From Guadua angustifolia (lineage: Eukaryota > Streptophyta > Magnoliopsida > Poales > Poaceae): a DNA stretch of 64,000 nucleotides. The notes under the pieces were generated by a model. That model was not told the origin of the DNA, ran no database searches, and saw nothing but the letters and a program-made list of their open reading frames with translations. Position 1 is the first letter of the stretch. Each line of letters begins with the position of its first letter. This document shows positions 44,354 to 55,859 of this stretch, one piece after another. The DNA lies in NCBI GenBank assembly GCA_036346375.1, contig CM070512.1, positions 43,074,466 to 43,138,465 of the forward strand. Reading direction: 5' to 3'. A program made the translations under genes and the position numbers.

Positions 44354-44509
44354 GCTAGTAGGAAACTACAGCTATGGAATGAGGAAATCAGGATCCTTTT
44401 CATTCCCTTCATCACGAGTTTTTATACTCCGCATACATCCAGAAGATTCGTGTAACAGAAAGGGTAAAATAAAAGGAAACAACGCGCTCAGTAAAGGTAA
44501 TTAGCGACA

Positions 44510-44605
44510 AAAGAAATTACAGCCTCATTGCCATAATTACTGTGGCCGGTCATTTAGCCGTAGTTTCCTACAAGTTCGTCATATATTCATTTATCACGAT
44601 GAGTG
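44510..44605 (-). repeat. Inverted fragment related to the gypsy LTR
   Basis: The minus strand reads GATAAATGAATATATGACGA then TAGGAAACTACGGC and later GGCAATGAGG. It follows the gypsy LTR (GATAAATGAATATATGACGAACTAGC...GGAAACTGCAGCTATGGAATGAGG) with ~20 extra bases. It stands head-to-head with the left LTR and abuts the Sirevirus gag. This points to a rearrangement or to a second, related LTR. Confidence 0.5.
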
Positions 44606-44619
44606 CAAGTGTATTTAAC

Positions 44620-46796
44620 GCAATGTTTAGTTTTAGAAGTACAACCAACATTTGCATTTATCATAGTAGAAGATAAGACTCCAGCAAATTTAAAAATTAT
44701 TTTCTTAGGCTCATTGATAATTTCAAATTTTTCACTTTTAATTGAGCAAAAGAATCAAAACCTAAACATTTGTTATGAGTGCTGACTTTTGATTGATCCA
44801 AGATCATGTTTAGATTTTTCTTTCCTTTAGTAAAATGTTCTAAAGATTTTTCTAAGTAATCAACCTTTCAAGAAAGAGTTAGACCCTGTTTGGAAGTAAT
44901 GTATTTTCATAGTTTCTAGGTAATATCATGGTTTCTAAGAATACCATGGTATTTTATACCATGAGGTGTTTGGTTACCATGTCAAAAGCTCTGTATTAAA
45001 AACCATGATTTGATAGATACCATGGTATTTTTGGAGTATTTGAAACTCCACTCCAACCCAAAGTTTTCATGGTTTTGACTAGCTTTTTGTCTATTTCTAC
45101 TCAAATACCATGGTTTGTAATGTTGCATCCAAACAGTTGGTAGTTCCAAGAAATAGCATGGTTTTAAAGGAGTTTGGTAAAACCATGATATTTATGACAA
45201 AACAATTGCAAACTATAGTATACCAAATCCATAGTTTTGAAATACATTGCTTCCAAACAGGGCCTTAAACAATTATTACAGGGAACGTCCACTTTTCCTT
45301 TTTGCTTACGACAGATTGAGCATGAAAGAACCTCATGTGTGAACAAAGCATCTGTCATTTGAGAAACCCTATCATTTACATCATGCAACTTCAATTCTAG
45401 TGTGGAACATCGAGGACATGGAGTTGAATCATGCAAATCAATGGTAGAACAACTAGCATGTTTAATAAGTTTCTCATTTTTCTTATTTTCAGCATTAATT
45501 TGCTCTAACAAGATAACATGTTCTTTCCTAAGTAAAGTAAACTCATTGTAAATTAAGTCACATGATTTGCAAGCATCATCATCAGAAATCAAAGTTTTAA
45601 GTCTATTAATTTCAGCATTCAATGACTCCACAATAATATCTTGTTTCTTAATTTTTTGTCACGTTTATCAAGCAATTTACCAAGACGAGAACAGCAATAG
45701 CTAATTCATCGTAAGAAGATTCTACCTCATTGAATTCGTTGTCATGATCGTCCTTAGTGAAACTATCGCTGCTTTTAGCCATGAGACACAACCGCGTTAA
45801 ATCATGCTTGCTTAGAGTTGCATCGTTCTCATTGCTCTCCGAATCCACATCGCTCAAATTGACTTGTTCAAGAGCGGAAAAAATTCGGTGGACAACTTTA
45901 CGATTCACAAAGCTTCTCTTCTTGCTACTGTTTGAGGTAGTCTTTTTCTTCTCTTTTCTTTAGTCATTGTCCTTCTCGTCCCTTGATACTTTACTTACAA
46001 GTTTAGGACAATTTGAACGAATGTAGTTGAGATCACCACACTCATAGCATCTTCGAAGGCCACTACCAACTCTCTTTCTCATTTGCATATTCTGCAAGGC
46101 TTTATTAAACCGTGAGGAGAGTAGTGCCAAGTTTTCTTCGGAAAATTCTTCAATCTGTTCATCGGTTAGTGAGGACAAAGAAGACAACGCAAAACTTGAA
46201 AAAACATTATTCTGAGACATGTTAGATTGGGAGGTCAATGCAATTGATTTATGATCAGTCTTCGTAACAAGAACATCTAATTCATGAGTTTTTAATTTTG
46301 AGAAAAGAACATATAGAGCAAGTGTACTCATGACAATTGATTCTCTAATGGATGTAACTTTTATCTCCCAAATTAACATGTCTAATGCACCAAACAATTG
46401 TCTAGCATTAGCATCATCATCAAAGCAAACTCCAACAGCACGCAAATTGCTAAGAATTTTATTAAAGCGTGCAAAGAATTCATCTAGCGACTCACTAGGT
46501 TTCATCTCAAATCTCATGTATTCTTTCTTATATATATCTTGACGAACCTCTTTGACAATGTTGGAACCCTTATAATAATCACAAAGAGATTTCCATACTT
46601 CATATGTAGATTTGAGATGAATCACACGGTCGAAGTCACTTCTTCCCAATCCTTGGATGATCAAATTTCGTGCTTTGATGTTTGCTTCAACATGTGCTTG
46701 ATTGGTTTCGTTGACTTCATCAATCCCAAGTACTTGATATGGCTTGTACACCTTCTCCCAAATTGCAAAGCCCTGAGCTTGAATATATGCCTCCAT
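44620..46796 (-). pseudogene. Sirevirus gag, broken
   Basis: The frame from 46796 to 45960 carries a UBN2-type gag (YEVWKSLCDYYKGSNIVKEV; SESLDEFFARFNKILSNL) and a zinc knuckle CYECGDLNYIRSNCPK near 46050-46000. Downstream frames (45908-45648 and 45631-45270, then left of the MITE to ~44620) continue the typical acidic and coiled region, with CNNCL near 45270 and KKNLNMILDQSK near 44800. The linker NLMEXINRLKTLI-type helices fit a Sirevirus gag. Frame breaks near 45960 and 45640 and the nested MITE make it non-functional. Confidence 0.75.
44882..45264. mobile_element. Tourist (PIF/Harbinger) MITE in the Sirevirus gag
   Basis: The ends GACCCTGTTTGGAAGTAATG and CATTGCTTCCAAACAGGGCC are inverted repeats. 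The 3-bp target duplication TTA (44879-44881 and 45265-45267) is exact. It is 383 bp, non-coding, with repeated CCATGGTATTT motifs inside. Confidence 0.9.
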
Positions 46797-46902
46797 CTTT
46801 GCTTTCCAAAACTGAAAATCAACACCATCGAAAACACAAGGTTTTGTCGAATATCCATCGCTACAGTTCTAATCACCAGTTAAGATTAATTAGAAAAACA
46901 AT

Positions 46903-46914
46903 GCTCTGATACCA
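46903..46914 (-). other. Primer-binding site of the Sirevirus
   Basis: The minus strand reads TGGTATCAGAGC, complementary to the 3' end of initiator tRNA-Met, two bases inside the LTR at 46917. Confidence 0.85.
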
Positions 46915-46916
46915 CT

Positions 46917-48611
46917 TGTAGGATCGATATATACTAAACTAGCAATCAGAGGGGGTGAATTATTGCGCGGAAGTTAAAATCAAATTTTTTATGATTTTTG
47001 AAACACCCCGATTCGGACTCAAATTGCCTGATTTGTACTCAAATTGCCGGACCAAACTGCAGAACGCCGGACCAAATAATAACTTCTAGTTGCAAGGGGA
47101 CTGCAACACCTATGCATGCATGCAGAGCGGAGCTGCTGGTGGGGCTGGAGCCCACCCGGCCCCACCCAGCCAGATGCCCAGCAAAAAAACTCTGTTAGCA
47201 AACATCACTCCCCTCGATCACAATCATATTTGTAATAACTAACCCGGCTAACAACATAATAAAAAATAAAGCACACTAACCAGTTGAACTACTTATAACA
47301 CTTAGATTGCAAATGGTGTCGCACTGCTCTTATTGTGCCTGACCATGGGTCACCAAGTACTCGTGACTTGAGCAAATTGCTTTGACTTACTATCTATTAA
47401 TGAGGTGGCATTCACTCTCTTCTGAGTGAATTCAACTCAAGCATCTCTTTCTATGTGAAGAAGGTCTTCAATTTTGACCTTCATCAACCTTGTCTTCTTG
47501 AGGATATATATATATATATATGATTGGTTATTTATAGCGACGTCATAACAGGTTGTTTTTGATGCCATGATAGCCTTACCTCGCCGCAGTCACGTTTTCA
47601 CGCAGACATGCAGAGCCTCCCTCTTCGAAAGTTTCTGGCTCCGCCGCTGCATGCATGCAGAACCAAGAAAGCCCAAAGCCAAAAGAAATCACGTCAGAGC
47701 ATATGCATGCAAGAAGCCTCTAATCTTCTTTTTCTAGTCGCGCATGCAAAAAGCGCAATAGCCACGAGTCTTGTACAGCCGCTGCAAGTCAGTTCTTCGG
47801 CCGCAAATACGTGCATGTGCCGCCAGCCGAAAACCAACTAGTCGCGAGCACTTCAGGAAAGCCAGCCGCCGGTCAGGACGTCGTTCCTCATGCAACCCCA
47901 GCGCCAATTTTCTAGTCGACAAATTTGCCGCCGCTTCTTGCATGCATGCACGGCAACACACGTCTAGTCACCCAAAACGTCTCCAGCTGCTGGGCGCAGG
48001 TCGCCAGGAAAAACAAGACGCCAGAAGCTCTCACTAAAAAAAGATTTTTTATATTTTTGATCTAGTTACAGTACTCCAAAACAAAATAGTATAAACCCTA
48101 ATACTTTGACTCTCAATAAACAGAAGACCTCCTCCTATTTATAATGAGCAATCCTAAAGAGTTTGTATACAACTCCACTTGGCCCAACATGGCCAAATAC
48201 AACTTTGCACGCGTATGGGCCACCTACCGCACTCACGTGACTAACCAACTTTAATGTACAACGTTCTCTAACCCGAACGTCCCGTATGACATCCTCGACT
48301 ATCAAGACCTCGATTCCTGCCTAAACTTAGTTCCGAACCTCAGTTCCTCCATGAACCTAGTTCCGATCCCGTCATCGACCATGTTCGCCCTCGAGCAACA
48401 ACTGCACACGAATAAACAAGAAATAAATCCGAGCATAAGTCCACGACTTGACTCAAAGTCAATCCATGAAATCACTCACACACGAGCACATTGCATCAAG
48501 CAAAACCATTATCATGCTATCACAAGCATATCAAATAATCATCTGAAACAACACATGCACGAATACCACACATGCTATGATCACAACCACTTTGCAATGC
48601 TAATTTCATCA
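46917..48611 (-). repeat. 5' LTR of the Sirevirus
   Basis: On the plus strand it begins TGTAGGATCGATATATACTA and ends about TAATTTCATCA; the right border is judged from where gypsy integrase sequence resumes. On the minus strand a TATA box TTATAAATAGG lies at 48147-48137. GC-rich ATGCATGCA-rich sequence and a (TA)n run near 47505 are inside. ORFs in it are not called. Confidence 0.7.
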
Positions 48612-48619
48612 TTAAGCCA

Positions 48620-51050
48620 ATTTTTCAGCACATGGTTTCACAATATCCTCTCTCGGTTGGTGACAATTGCAATGGGCATTCCGTGCAACTTAAACACATT
48701 ATCAGTGAAGGTCTGAACTACTTGTGATAAGCCATGAAATGAGCATATTTCGTCAACCGATCAACCACCACTAAAATGACTTCTTTTCCTTTTGAGCTAA
48801 GAAACCCCTTAATAAAATCCATTGAGATGTGTGACCAAGCCATTTCAGGAATTTCCAAAGGTTTAAGCAATCCAGGTGAGTGCACGAGTTCTGGTTTGGT
48901 CAATTGACATACCGGGCATTCCCGTACAAATTCCTCCACAGACTTCCGCATCTTCGGCCAATAAAACAACTTCTTCAACCGGTGATAAGTTGCCCTCATG
49001 CCTGAATGCCCACCAAAAGAAGATGCATGAAATGATTCCAGTAACTGAATTCTGAGACCCGTACATTCTCCCACATAAAACCGGCCTTTAAACTTGATTA
49101 GATCATCTTCCACTTTGAACTTAGTATTTGGATCATTACCAGACCGCACATCCTTCAGGATTTGTTCTACCTTCCCATCTCCTTCATAACTAGCTTTGAC
49201 ATCACCAACCCCACTCAAGAATTACATACGTGATTGCAGCACACTGATCTTCAAGCTCACCAGTGCTTTCTTTTCTAGACAGAGCGTCTACGACTTTATT
49301 TTCTTTGCCCCTCTTATACTCAATTTTGAAATCAAATTCCAAAAGCTTCAACATAAGTTTATGTTGTATACCTTCAACCAGTTTTTGGGTGGCAATGAAT
49401 TTTAAACTCTGCTGATCCGTTCTAATGATTATTGTGTTTCCCAGTAAGTAATGACGCCACTTTTTCAAGGATTCTAGTATTGCCATCGCCTCCTTGTCAT
49501 AAATTGACTTCACCGCAGCACGAGGACCCAAAGTCTTGTTGAAGTAAGTGATCGAGTGACCCTCCTGCATCAGAACCGCTCCAATACCAGTGCTGCAAGC
49601 GTCTGCTTCTAACTGAAAAGGCTTGTTGAAGTCAGGTAAGACTAACACCGGACAAGTTGTCATGCTTTGCTTCAATTGTTCGAATGCTTTTGTTTGCTCC
49701 AAATCCCATTGGAAGTTATCCTTCTTAAGCAATTCAAGCAGAGGCTTGCAAATTTGGCCGTATCCTTTGACAAATCTTTTATAGTAACCTGTTAACCCCA
49801 AAAACCCTCTTAACTTGGTGATAGTATCTGGTATAGGCCAATTCAAAATATCTCTGACTTTCTTGGGATCGGTTGCCACTCCATCCACACAAATGATATG
49901 CCCCAGGTAATCAATTCTTGCTACACCAAAAACACATTTGCTCTTCTTAGCCTTCAAGTTGTTATCTCTCAACACTTGCAAGGCTATTTTTAGATGTTCC
50001 AGATGATCATTCTAGTTTCTGCTATACACTAATATATCATCAAAAAACACTAGAATAAACTTCCTTATATGTTCCGAGAATACATTGTTCATTAAAGCTT
50101 GGAAAGTAGGTGGAGCATTGGTTAACCCGAACGGCATCACCGTGTACTCGTAATGACCCAAATGGGTTTTGAATGCGGTCTTTGGTATGTCTTCGTCTCT
50201 CATCCTTATCTGGTGATAACCCGACCTGAGATCCAACTAGGAGAAAACACTAGCCCTATGCAACTCATCTAACAGGTCTTCAATTACTGGCATCGGAAGT
50301 CGACGCACAACCGCCATGCTCCATCTTTCTTGCGCACCATCACCACAGGTGAAGAGTATGGGCTACTGCTTGGACGGATCTCCCCAGATTCCAGCATTTC
50401 TTTAATGATTCCCTCAAGCGCTGTTCGCTGATGATGTGGCACTCTATAAGGTCTTAAGTTTGGAGGTATTGCCCCTGGCTTCAAATGGATTACATGATCG
50501 CACTCGCGTCGATGTGGTAATCCTTTGATTTTAGAAAATACATCAGCGAAACTGGTAAGTATTGCATCTATTTCTGGACTCAGCTGTCTAGCTTCATTCT
50601 GATTTTCCAGCTCCATTATGTTAACTTGTACCAGAAATCCATTAACTCCTTCGTGTGCAATCCTCTGAAATTGTTCAGTTTCAATAGATAGTTACTAGTA
50701 GGTTGAGTAAAATCAAATAACTGAAGTGACTTGCCTTCCTTGTTAATGATCAAAGTCTTCTCCTTAAGATCTAGCTTAACGGGACTATGTTCATAAATCC
50801 AATCCGCTCCTAAAATTGCATCATAACATCCCAAATTCAACAATTTAAAAGTGGTGTTAAAAGTAATCCCTTGGATCGTATATTGTAAGTCATTCACTTT
50901 AGCTTCAGATGTTAAAGTTCCACCACCAGCCACCGTGACCCTTCTGCAAGGTATTTTGAGAGGAAACAACAGGAGAAGCCCCGTTGGGAAATATATTAAA
51001 CAGGATGAAAGCAAACAAAAGAGCAAGGCCGGTGAGAAACCGGCCAAGGA
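48620..51050 (-). pseudogene. Gypsy pol: protease end, RT, RNase H, integrase (first half)
   Basis: From right to left on the minus strand: protease tail CRRVTVAGGGTLTSEA (50950) and YDAILGADWIYEHSPV; reverse transcriptase RPYRVPHHQRTALEGIIKEM (50450), LDLRSGYHQIRM (50235) and FFDDILVYSRN (50040); RNase H FQLEADACSTGIGAVLMQEG (49620); integrase zinc and core GGHSGMRATYHRLKKLFYWP (49005), CPVCQ and WSHISMDFIKG (48840). Stops or shifts lie near 50616, 50280, 50240, 50010, 49215 and 48715. The sequence ends at the Sirevirus border, so the rest of integrase is absent. Confidence 0.85.
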
Positions 51051-51760
51051 AAATTAGACAAGCCTAGAACCCCAAGCAAGAAAATCCTCGCGGAGATTTA
51101 CAGGCAACCTGAAAGATTGCAAACGAAATTCAGAGAGGCACCAGTCTTTCCAGACAAGGAAACCAGTCTTTTCAGACAAGGAAACTAGCTGGCAAGGATC
51201 TAAAGATTTTGTCGTTACGCTGCTTCCAAATGCCCCATGAGACAATCATGAAGGCATCCATAAAGAAAGGCGCCAGATCATTAGAAGACGCAGTTGAAAT
51301 TCTGTGGAAGATATCAGAATCGAGGTCCCAAGATATTTGCAATGCACTCCAGCACCGTTTACTAAAGCGGCAATCAAAGAAAAGATGATCTCTGGATTCT
51401 TCAACCGCACGGTTGCAAAGGACATAGTTATAATCAGATCCGAGGATTGGGCAATTCTTCCTCCGAAGCAGTTGCCTAGTATTGAGCCGATCCCAACAAA
51501 GCAACCATGTAAAAACTTTGAGCTTGGTTGAGCATTTGCCTTTTCAAATCCAGATAATCGGCCTCGGAATAGCCACCTGGTTGAATATCATCTTGTACAA
51601 CCTACTGGGTTTGAAATCCTGCTAATTCCAAATATAGGACCATTCATCCCGATTTTCATTTATGGAGCCCACGGACTGAATTAAGCAGAATAGATGCTGA
51701 AGCTCCTGGAAAGCCTGATCTGAAAGGGGTAAATGAAAGTTCACTGAGATGGCCGGATTG
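50956..51760 (-). mobile_element. Second 5'-truncated LINE, in the gypsy protease region
   Basis: The minus-strand frame 51504-51172 shows the reverse-transcriptase zinc-binding domain (LCWDRLNTRQLLRRKN; LCNRAVEESRDHLFFDC). The flanks share AGGTATT (50949-50955 and 51761-51767). Removing it rejoins the gypsy protease text SPIP to CRRVTVAGGG. The 3' UTR ends near TCCTCTCAAAA with no long A-tail. Confidence 0.75.
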
Positions 51761-53480
51761 AGGTATTGGACTCAAGGTGTACCCATTTTTAACTGCAAAA
51801 TCAAAATCCATGAAAGAATTTGTGCTGCCGCTATCCACAAGTCCTACCTCTTGTTTACCATGTACATTCATAATCACCGAAAAAATAACTGAACCATTTG
51901 AATCCGAGGATGAGAAAGCTGAAATCAGCAGCACTTGTTCCTGATTGTCAGTTGATTCCGAGGATGAGAAAGCTGAAATCAGCAGCACTTGTTCCTGAAA
52001 TCTATTGCCCATATTGTCAGTACTAGCAGGCGCAACATCCAAATCAACTGACTCGGAAGGCACTTTCCTCTTGTTCCACTTCTGTATTTATAGTGTCCCC
52101 ATGCAAGAGCGGAGTATGAAGAGCATTCCTAACCTTATATTGTTGAAGATGGCCTGGTGAGTGGTGACCACGGTTCATGACAATGCCAGCATGTCTTACC
52201 AGATTTTCCCATCTGACTTCTCCGTTGAACTTCTTTTTGTTCAAATTTAGGTTAAGCTGTACTTCCCAGCTTAGATGCATTATATGATTTGGTTTTTATT
52301 CCTCCACCATGCTGACTAAGTTTCCTTGCTCCTGCTGCTTTCTCTTCAAGTTTTGAATACCAGTATGCCTCAAGTAACCCTTTTGGCTGATGACTGCTAA
52401 CATTATACTTGATTTCTTCTTTGAGTCCACCAATGAAACAGCTCAAAAGGTATGTTTCTTGCAAATAAGCATGATCTCTCTTCACCAATTCTACACATTT
52501 CTAAAAATAATCGATATATTTGGCCACAGATGAGAGGTGTTTAGTACCTTGTAATTTTTCAACTGCTTCATGAGCACTTGCTTCCGAAAATCAATCACAT
52601 AAGATGGCACTAAACTGATGCCAATTCAGGGATTGCCATGAGATACCAGTGCCCTTGAACCAAGTATTAGCCCTACCAACCAAGTGACCAACTGCCAAAT
52701 TGACCCAATGCTCCATAGGAGTTCCTGCCATTTCAAAGAATTTTTCGCATTGATCAATCCACCCATTAGGATTATCTCCAGAAAAGACCGATAGCTCCAA
52801 TTTTGGCCCCTTAATCACTGCTTCAGCATAATGATGGTTAGTATTGTGTTCTCCACAATATATATTCCTCTGTGCATCAATTACTTGAACTCCCGGATAG
52901 TGCCAGGATGGCGCTACTCCTCCACTATACTGCGGAATTCCTGACTGAAGATAGGATGGAAAAGCTGGATGGGACTTTTCTGGAGCAAGTGCTCATCAAG
53001 CAGTTGAATTTTGTTGGATATATTGGATTTTGTTGCCCACCATTTCCTATCGGACCTCCTGAGTGTACTGGCTGAGGCATATAAGGTGCAGCGCTGACTC
53101 CTGTTCCCCCTAGAGTACGAAGAAATGGATGGGAAGTAGTTCGAACAGCAGTGGTATATGTTGGTAGCATACTACTCAGGCCTGACTGCATTTCTGACGC
53201 ACTAAGTGCTTCTGTTATCATTCCAGCACAAGATATCTGTAAAACCCCTCTGTTCATTTCATCCGACATTAGAGGACTGCTAGTCTCTTTCACTACTCAT
53301 GGACTCGCTTGATCCACTGGATTTATGGTAACCCGGGACTTCCCTAAGAGTAGTAAACTCTTAATCTCAGCCACATCAGTTTTCAAGACTTCTAAATCAG
53401 CAAGACGTACCAGAATCCTTTCGATCTCTTCCTGGACATCCATCACTCGCCTTGATCGGGGAATTTTACGGTTTTCCAAC
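51761..53480 (-). pseudogene. Gypsy gag and start of protease
   Basis: The minus strand opens near 53479 with MENRKIPRSRRVMDVQEE. It then holds the gag core (LELSVFSGDNPNGWIDQCEK near 52800; HWVNLAVGHLVGRANTWFKG) and the aspartic protease motif GLVDSGSTNSFMDFDF (51845-51800). The peptide QEQVLLISAFSSS is present twice in tandem (52005-51905). Many stops (near 53297, 52920, 52590, 52500 and 52250) show advanced decay. Confidence 0.75.
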
Positions 53481-53524
53481 CCCGTTCCAGATCCAACCCA
53501 GCTTCGAAAACCAAAGAAAGACTT

Positions 53525-53536
53525 GCTCTGATACCA
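53525..53536 (-). other. Primer-binding site of the gypsy element
   Basis: The minus strand reads TGGTATCAGAGC, four bases inside the LTR that starts at 53541. It fixes the element's orientation as minus. Confidence 0.85.
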
Positions 53537-53540
53537 AAAA

Positions 53541-53811
53541 TGTCAGGACCCTGAATGAAATCCGAATGCAACCCAACACTACCGCTCGGAAAACAACAGA
53601 GGAAACAGAAATCGCCACAAACACATCAGATAAATGAATATATGACGAACTAGCTAGTAGGAAACTGCAGCTATGGAATGAGGGAATCAGGATTCTTTTC
53701 ATTCCCTTCATCATGAGTTTTTTTATACTCCACATACATCCAGAAGATCCGTCCAACAGAAAGGGTAAAGTAAAAGGAAACAACGCGCTAAGTAAAGGTA
53801 ATTAGCGATAA
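53541..53811 (-). repeat. Right (5') LTR of the gypsy element
   Basis: TGTCAGGACCC...TTAGCGATA; the last bases match the left copy's GCGACA with one change. On the minus strand a TATA box (AGTATAAAAAAACTC) lies at about 53735-53721. Confidence 0.8.
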
Positions 53812-53974
53812 AAGAAAGGGAAAAACTAGCGTTCGGACGTTCGATACTATTCATTCCGTCGGACGCCTCTTGTAATATTTTTCAGCGTTTGAAACATTTT
53901 TTACGAGCGTGCAACATTTTTCAATGCTTACAACATCCGTTTACTCTGCGCATTTCTTTGTTTATCGAAGAAAA
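53812..53974. other. Repeat-like leader upstream of the RING gene
   Basis: Contains CGTTCGGACGTTCG...CCGTCGGACGCCTC and repeated CAACATTTTT / GAAACATTTTTT words, a style common in grass transposon remnants. No promoter element is clear. Confidence 0.35.
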
Positions 53975-54506
53975 ATGTTCTCAGCCACAGATCTTCACTT
54001 AAGTGAACTCGGTAAATCAGCACCAAAAGCTACCGCATTGCTACTGTTCGTCTTCCTCCTTGTATCGGCTCTGTCACTCGGCGACTTCATCTTGATCAGG
54101 AGGGCGTGGGATTTCCCGCCGGAGTGCTCGCCCATCGTGGAGGACTTCTGCCTCCTGTCGGCCACCAAGGCCACGAACTCGTTCAGGGGGAGCATGGCGA
54201 TCACGGTAGAGATGGGGCCGCCAGGGGGCCGGCCATATCGACGACGATCACCGTTCTGACGACGAGGTCGGAGAAGAATGCCCGATCTGCACGGAGTTCG
54301 TGGTTGGCAGTGCGGAGACCGTGCAGCTATCGTGCTCGCACGCTTTCCATGCAACGTGCCTGGACAAATGGTTGTCAAGGAAACGCACGTGTCCGTACTG
54401 CCGCTCGCCGGTGCCAGGAGGAGTCGAGATCTTCCGGTACGACTACTCCGATTCCGACGAAGACGACCATTCCGGCCAGCACCCCCCGCTCCATGGTGCC
54501 AGCTGA
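53975..54506 (+). pseudogene. RING-H2 finger E3 ubiquitin ligase, one frameshift
   Basis: The N-terminal frame from ATG 53975 (MFSATDLHLSELGK) includes a hydrophobic segment at residues ~21-40 (LLLFVFLLVSALSLGDFILI), suggesting membrane anchoring. It continues with GC-rich codons to about 54230. The downstream frame, shifted by one base within the G/C run 54224-54234, holds a full RING-H2: CPIC, then CSHAFHATC, then CPYC (54279-54400), in the C3H2C3 order with 14 and 10 residue loops. The tail is acidic and ends at TGA 54504-54506. RING-H2 proteins pass ubiquitin from an E2 to targets. The break may be a real mutation or a base-call error in the homopolymer; I saw no splice pair that repairs it. 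Confidence 0.7.
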
Positions 54507-54728
54507 CGGCGAGACCTGGACTCCTGAGCTTCGACTTCGAGTTGTACTTACTTTGACGAGTTGTTCGACTTACTTTGACGAGTTGTTCGACTTAGTTTCA
54601 CGCACGCGTACGTTGAATTTTGATTGTGCATGCGGATTGTGTTTTCTTTGTATTTTTGTCGTGGCGTCTTTCTATTACAATTTGATTAATGTACGTGCGT
54701 ATATTAAAATTTGATCCATGGGCTTTTA

Positions 54729-54939
54729 AGGCGCATTTGTTTCGAATTTTGGATTCTCTAAAGGTGATTCGGATTAATGGTTGTAGAAGCTGATTCTGGA
54801 ATCCAAAAGCACATATGAAGTGTAGATTCTAGTGTATATGGGTGGGCTGAATTGTGAGAATCGATTCTAGAATCGAGTGTTTGTTTGATTACGCTTTTAG
54901 AGTCAGAATCCAGAATCAGAAACTAAAACAAACAGGCCC
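54729..54939. mobile_element. Tourist-like MITE
   Basis: The ends AGGCGCATTTGTTTCG and AAAACAAACAGGCCC are imperfect inverted repeats flanked by TTA (54726-54728 and 54940-54942). Inner ATTCTGGAATCC/GGATTCTGACTC sequences also pair. 211 bp, non-coding. Confidence 0.7.
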
Positions 54940-54942
54940 TTA

Positions 54943-55859
54943 GTCTTTTACGCCCATGTAGTAGGAAATCCATTCTATAGTCTGGAAGCTCATTATAATA
55001 TAAAAGGAAAATCATAGCCTAAAACATTATGCATGGAAGAAGTTCTGACGCTTTGAATTGTGTTGGTGTGTCGGTAGGGCAGAAGCGATCGGTCACGATC
55101 GCTAGGGGCCCCTAATTTAGGAGGGTCTTAGTCCATATAGTTTGTAGATATTAGCAGGCCAAGCAGCCTATTATTATCTAATCAAATTAACTAGCAGTAA
55201 TTATGAATCCTTAATTTAGCGTTGCATGCAAAGGCCAAAGGAATATGCGATGGAGCATGGAGGGAGTAGCTAGTCTGCTAGTGACGTTTCGTTTTTGGCC
55301 ATTAAATTACCGAGGCGACGACCGAGTGACCAACGTTTCATTTTCTCTAGCTATCGAGTGAGTAGTGATCGACGTTTCATTTTCTCTGTCCACCATCTCC
55401 GCCGTTTCGACGTCTCGTCACGCTATCCTCCGCTGCGCCAGAACACGACCATCACGGTGTTCTTGGCGCTAACGACGCTTTACTGCCCGACCAGTGCGGC
55501 GCACAAAGACGTGCCGCTCGAGGAGTACCAAAGTAACCTCCACACCATCTGCGCCTACAGCCTACTTCAAGGTTGCGGTTACCTTCTGATATGGATAATC
55601 ATCTATAATTTAACATGCATAAATACTCTTGTCTCCTGAATATGGATGTCTTTGGCTCTTTGCTAGAAACAGTTTACAATATCGTGTGATGTTATGCTTC
55701 TTTAGTTCTTTAGTCAACCATTTTTGTCCAAGTGTAGTAATGGGAAATCCGGAAATCAGTAATTAGATATACAGACATGCAGTAGTCTTTCATATGCTTC
55801 TTCAGTTCTTTTAATACAGACATGCAGTAGTCTTATCTGCTCACTCACAGTCCGCCATG
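54943..55859. other. Unassigned DNA, possibly part of a hAT element
   Basis: A GC-rich patch at 55300-55575 yields an ORF (55295-55639) with TTITVFLALTTLYCPTSAAH, which has no domain I recognise. GCTAGGGGCCCCTAATTTAGG near 55101 resembles hAT outer sequence and could be the left end of the element whose transposase tail lies at 55860. Confidence 0.35.

Larger units (their letters stand above)
38218..44509 (-). repeat. Left LTR of the gypsy element, interrupted by copia
   Basis: TGTCAGGACCCTGAATGAAA at 38218 runs to CTAGCTAG at 38334, resumes after the copia element at 44359 and ends with TTAGCGACA at 44509, a total of ~268 bp. It is nearly the same as 53541-53811. Confidence 0.85.
44606..48611 (-). 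mobile_element. Truncated Sirevirus-type copia element
   Basis: The 5' LTR (plus coordinates 46917-48611), primer site and gag are present on the minus strand. The pol region and 3' LTR are missing, the element being cut near 44606. It lies inside the integrase of the gypsy element: integrase sequence resumes right of 48611. A Tourist MITE interrupts the gag. Confidence 0.75.
38218..53811 (-). mobile_element. Short-LTR Ty3/gypsy element (Reina-like), heavily nested
   Basis: LTRs of ~270 bp bound the region: the left at 38218-44509 (split by a copia element) and the right at 53541-53811. A tRNA-iMet primer site lies just inside the right LTR. Gag, protease, RT, RNase H and the first half of integrase run on the minus strand from 53480 to ~48620. 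There a Sirevirus interrupts, and the 3' part of the polyprotein is lost. Short LTRs and the iMet primer suit the Reina chromovirus clade, but the chromodomain end is missing, so the clade is tentative. The outer flanks (CTCGG and AAAGA) do not form a target duplication. Confidence 0.7.

Noticed and set aside
51054..51245. Separate small gene next to gypsy pol
   Set aside because: It is part of the 3' end of the truncated LINE, whose zinc-binding domain is in the adjoining frame.
53995..54378. Minus-strand ORF of 127 codons opposite the RING gene
   Set aside because: Third-position GC bias and the RING-H2 motif are on the plus strand; the minus frame is antisense shadow.
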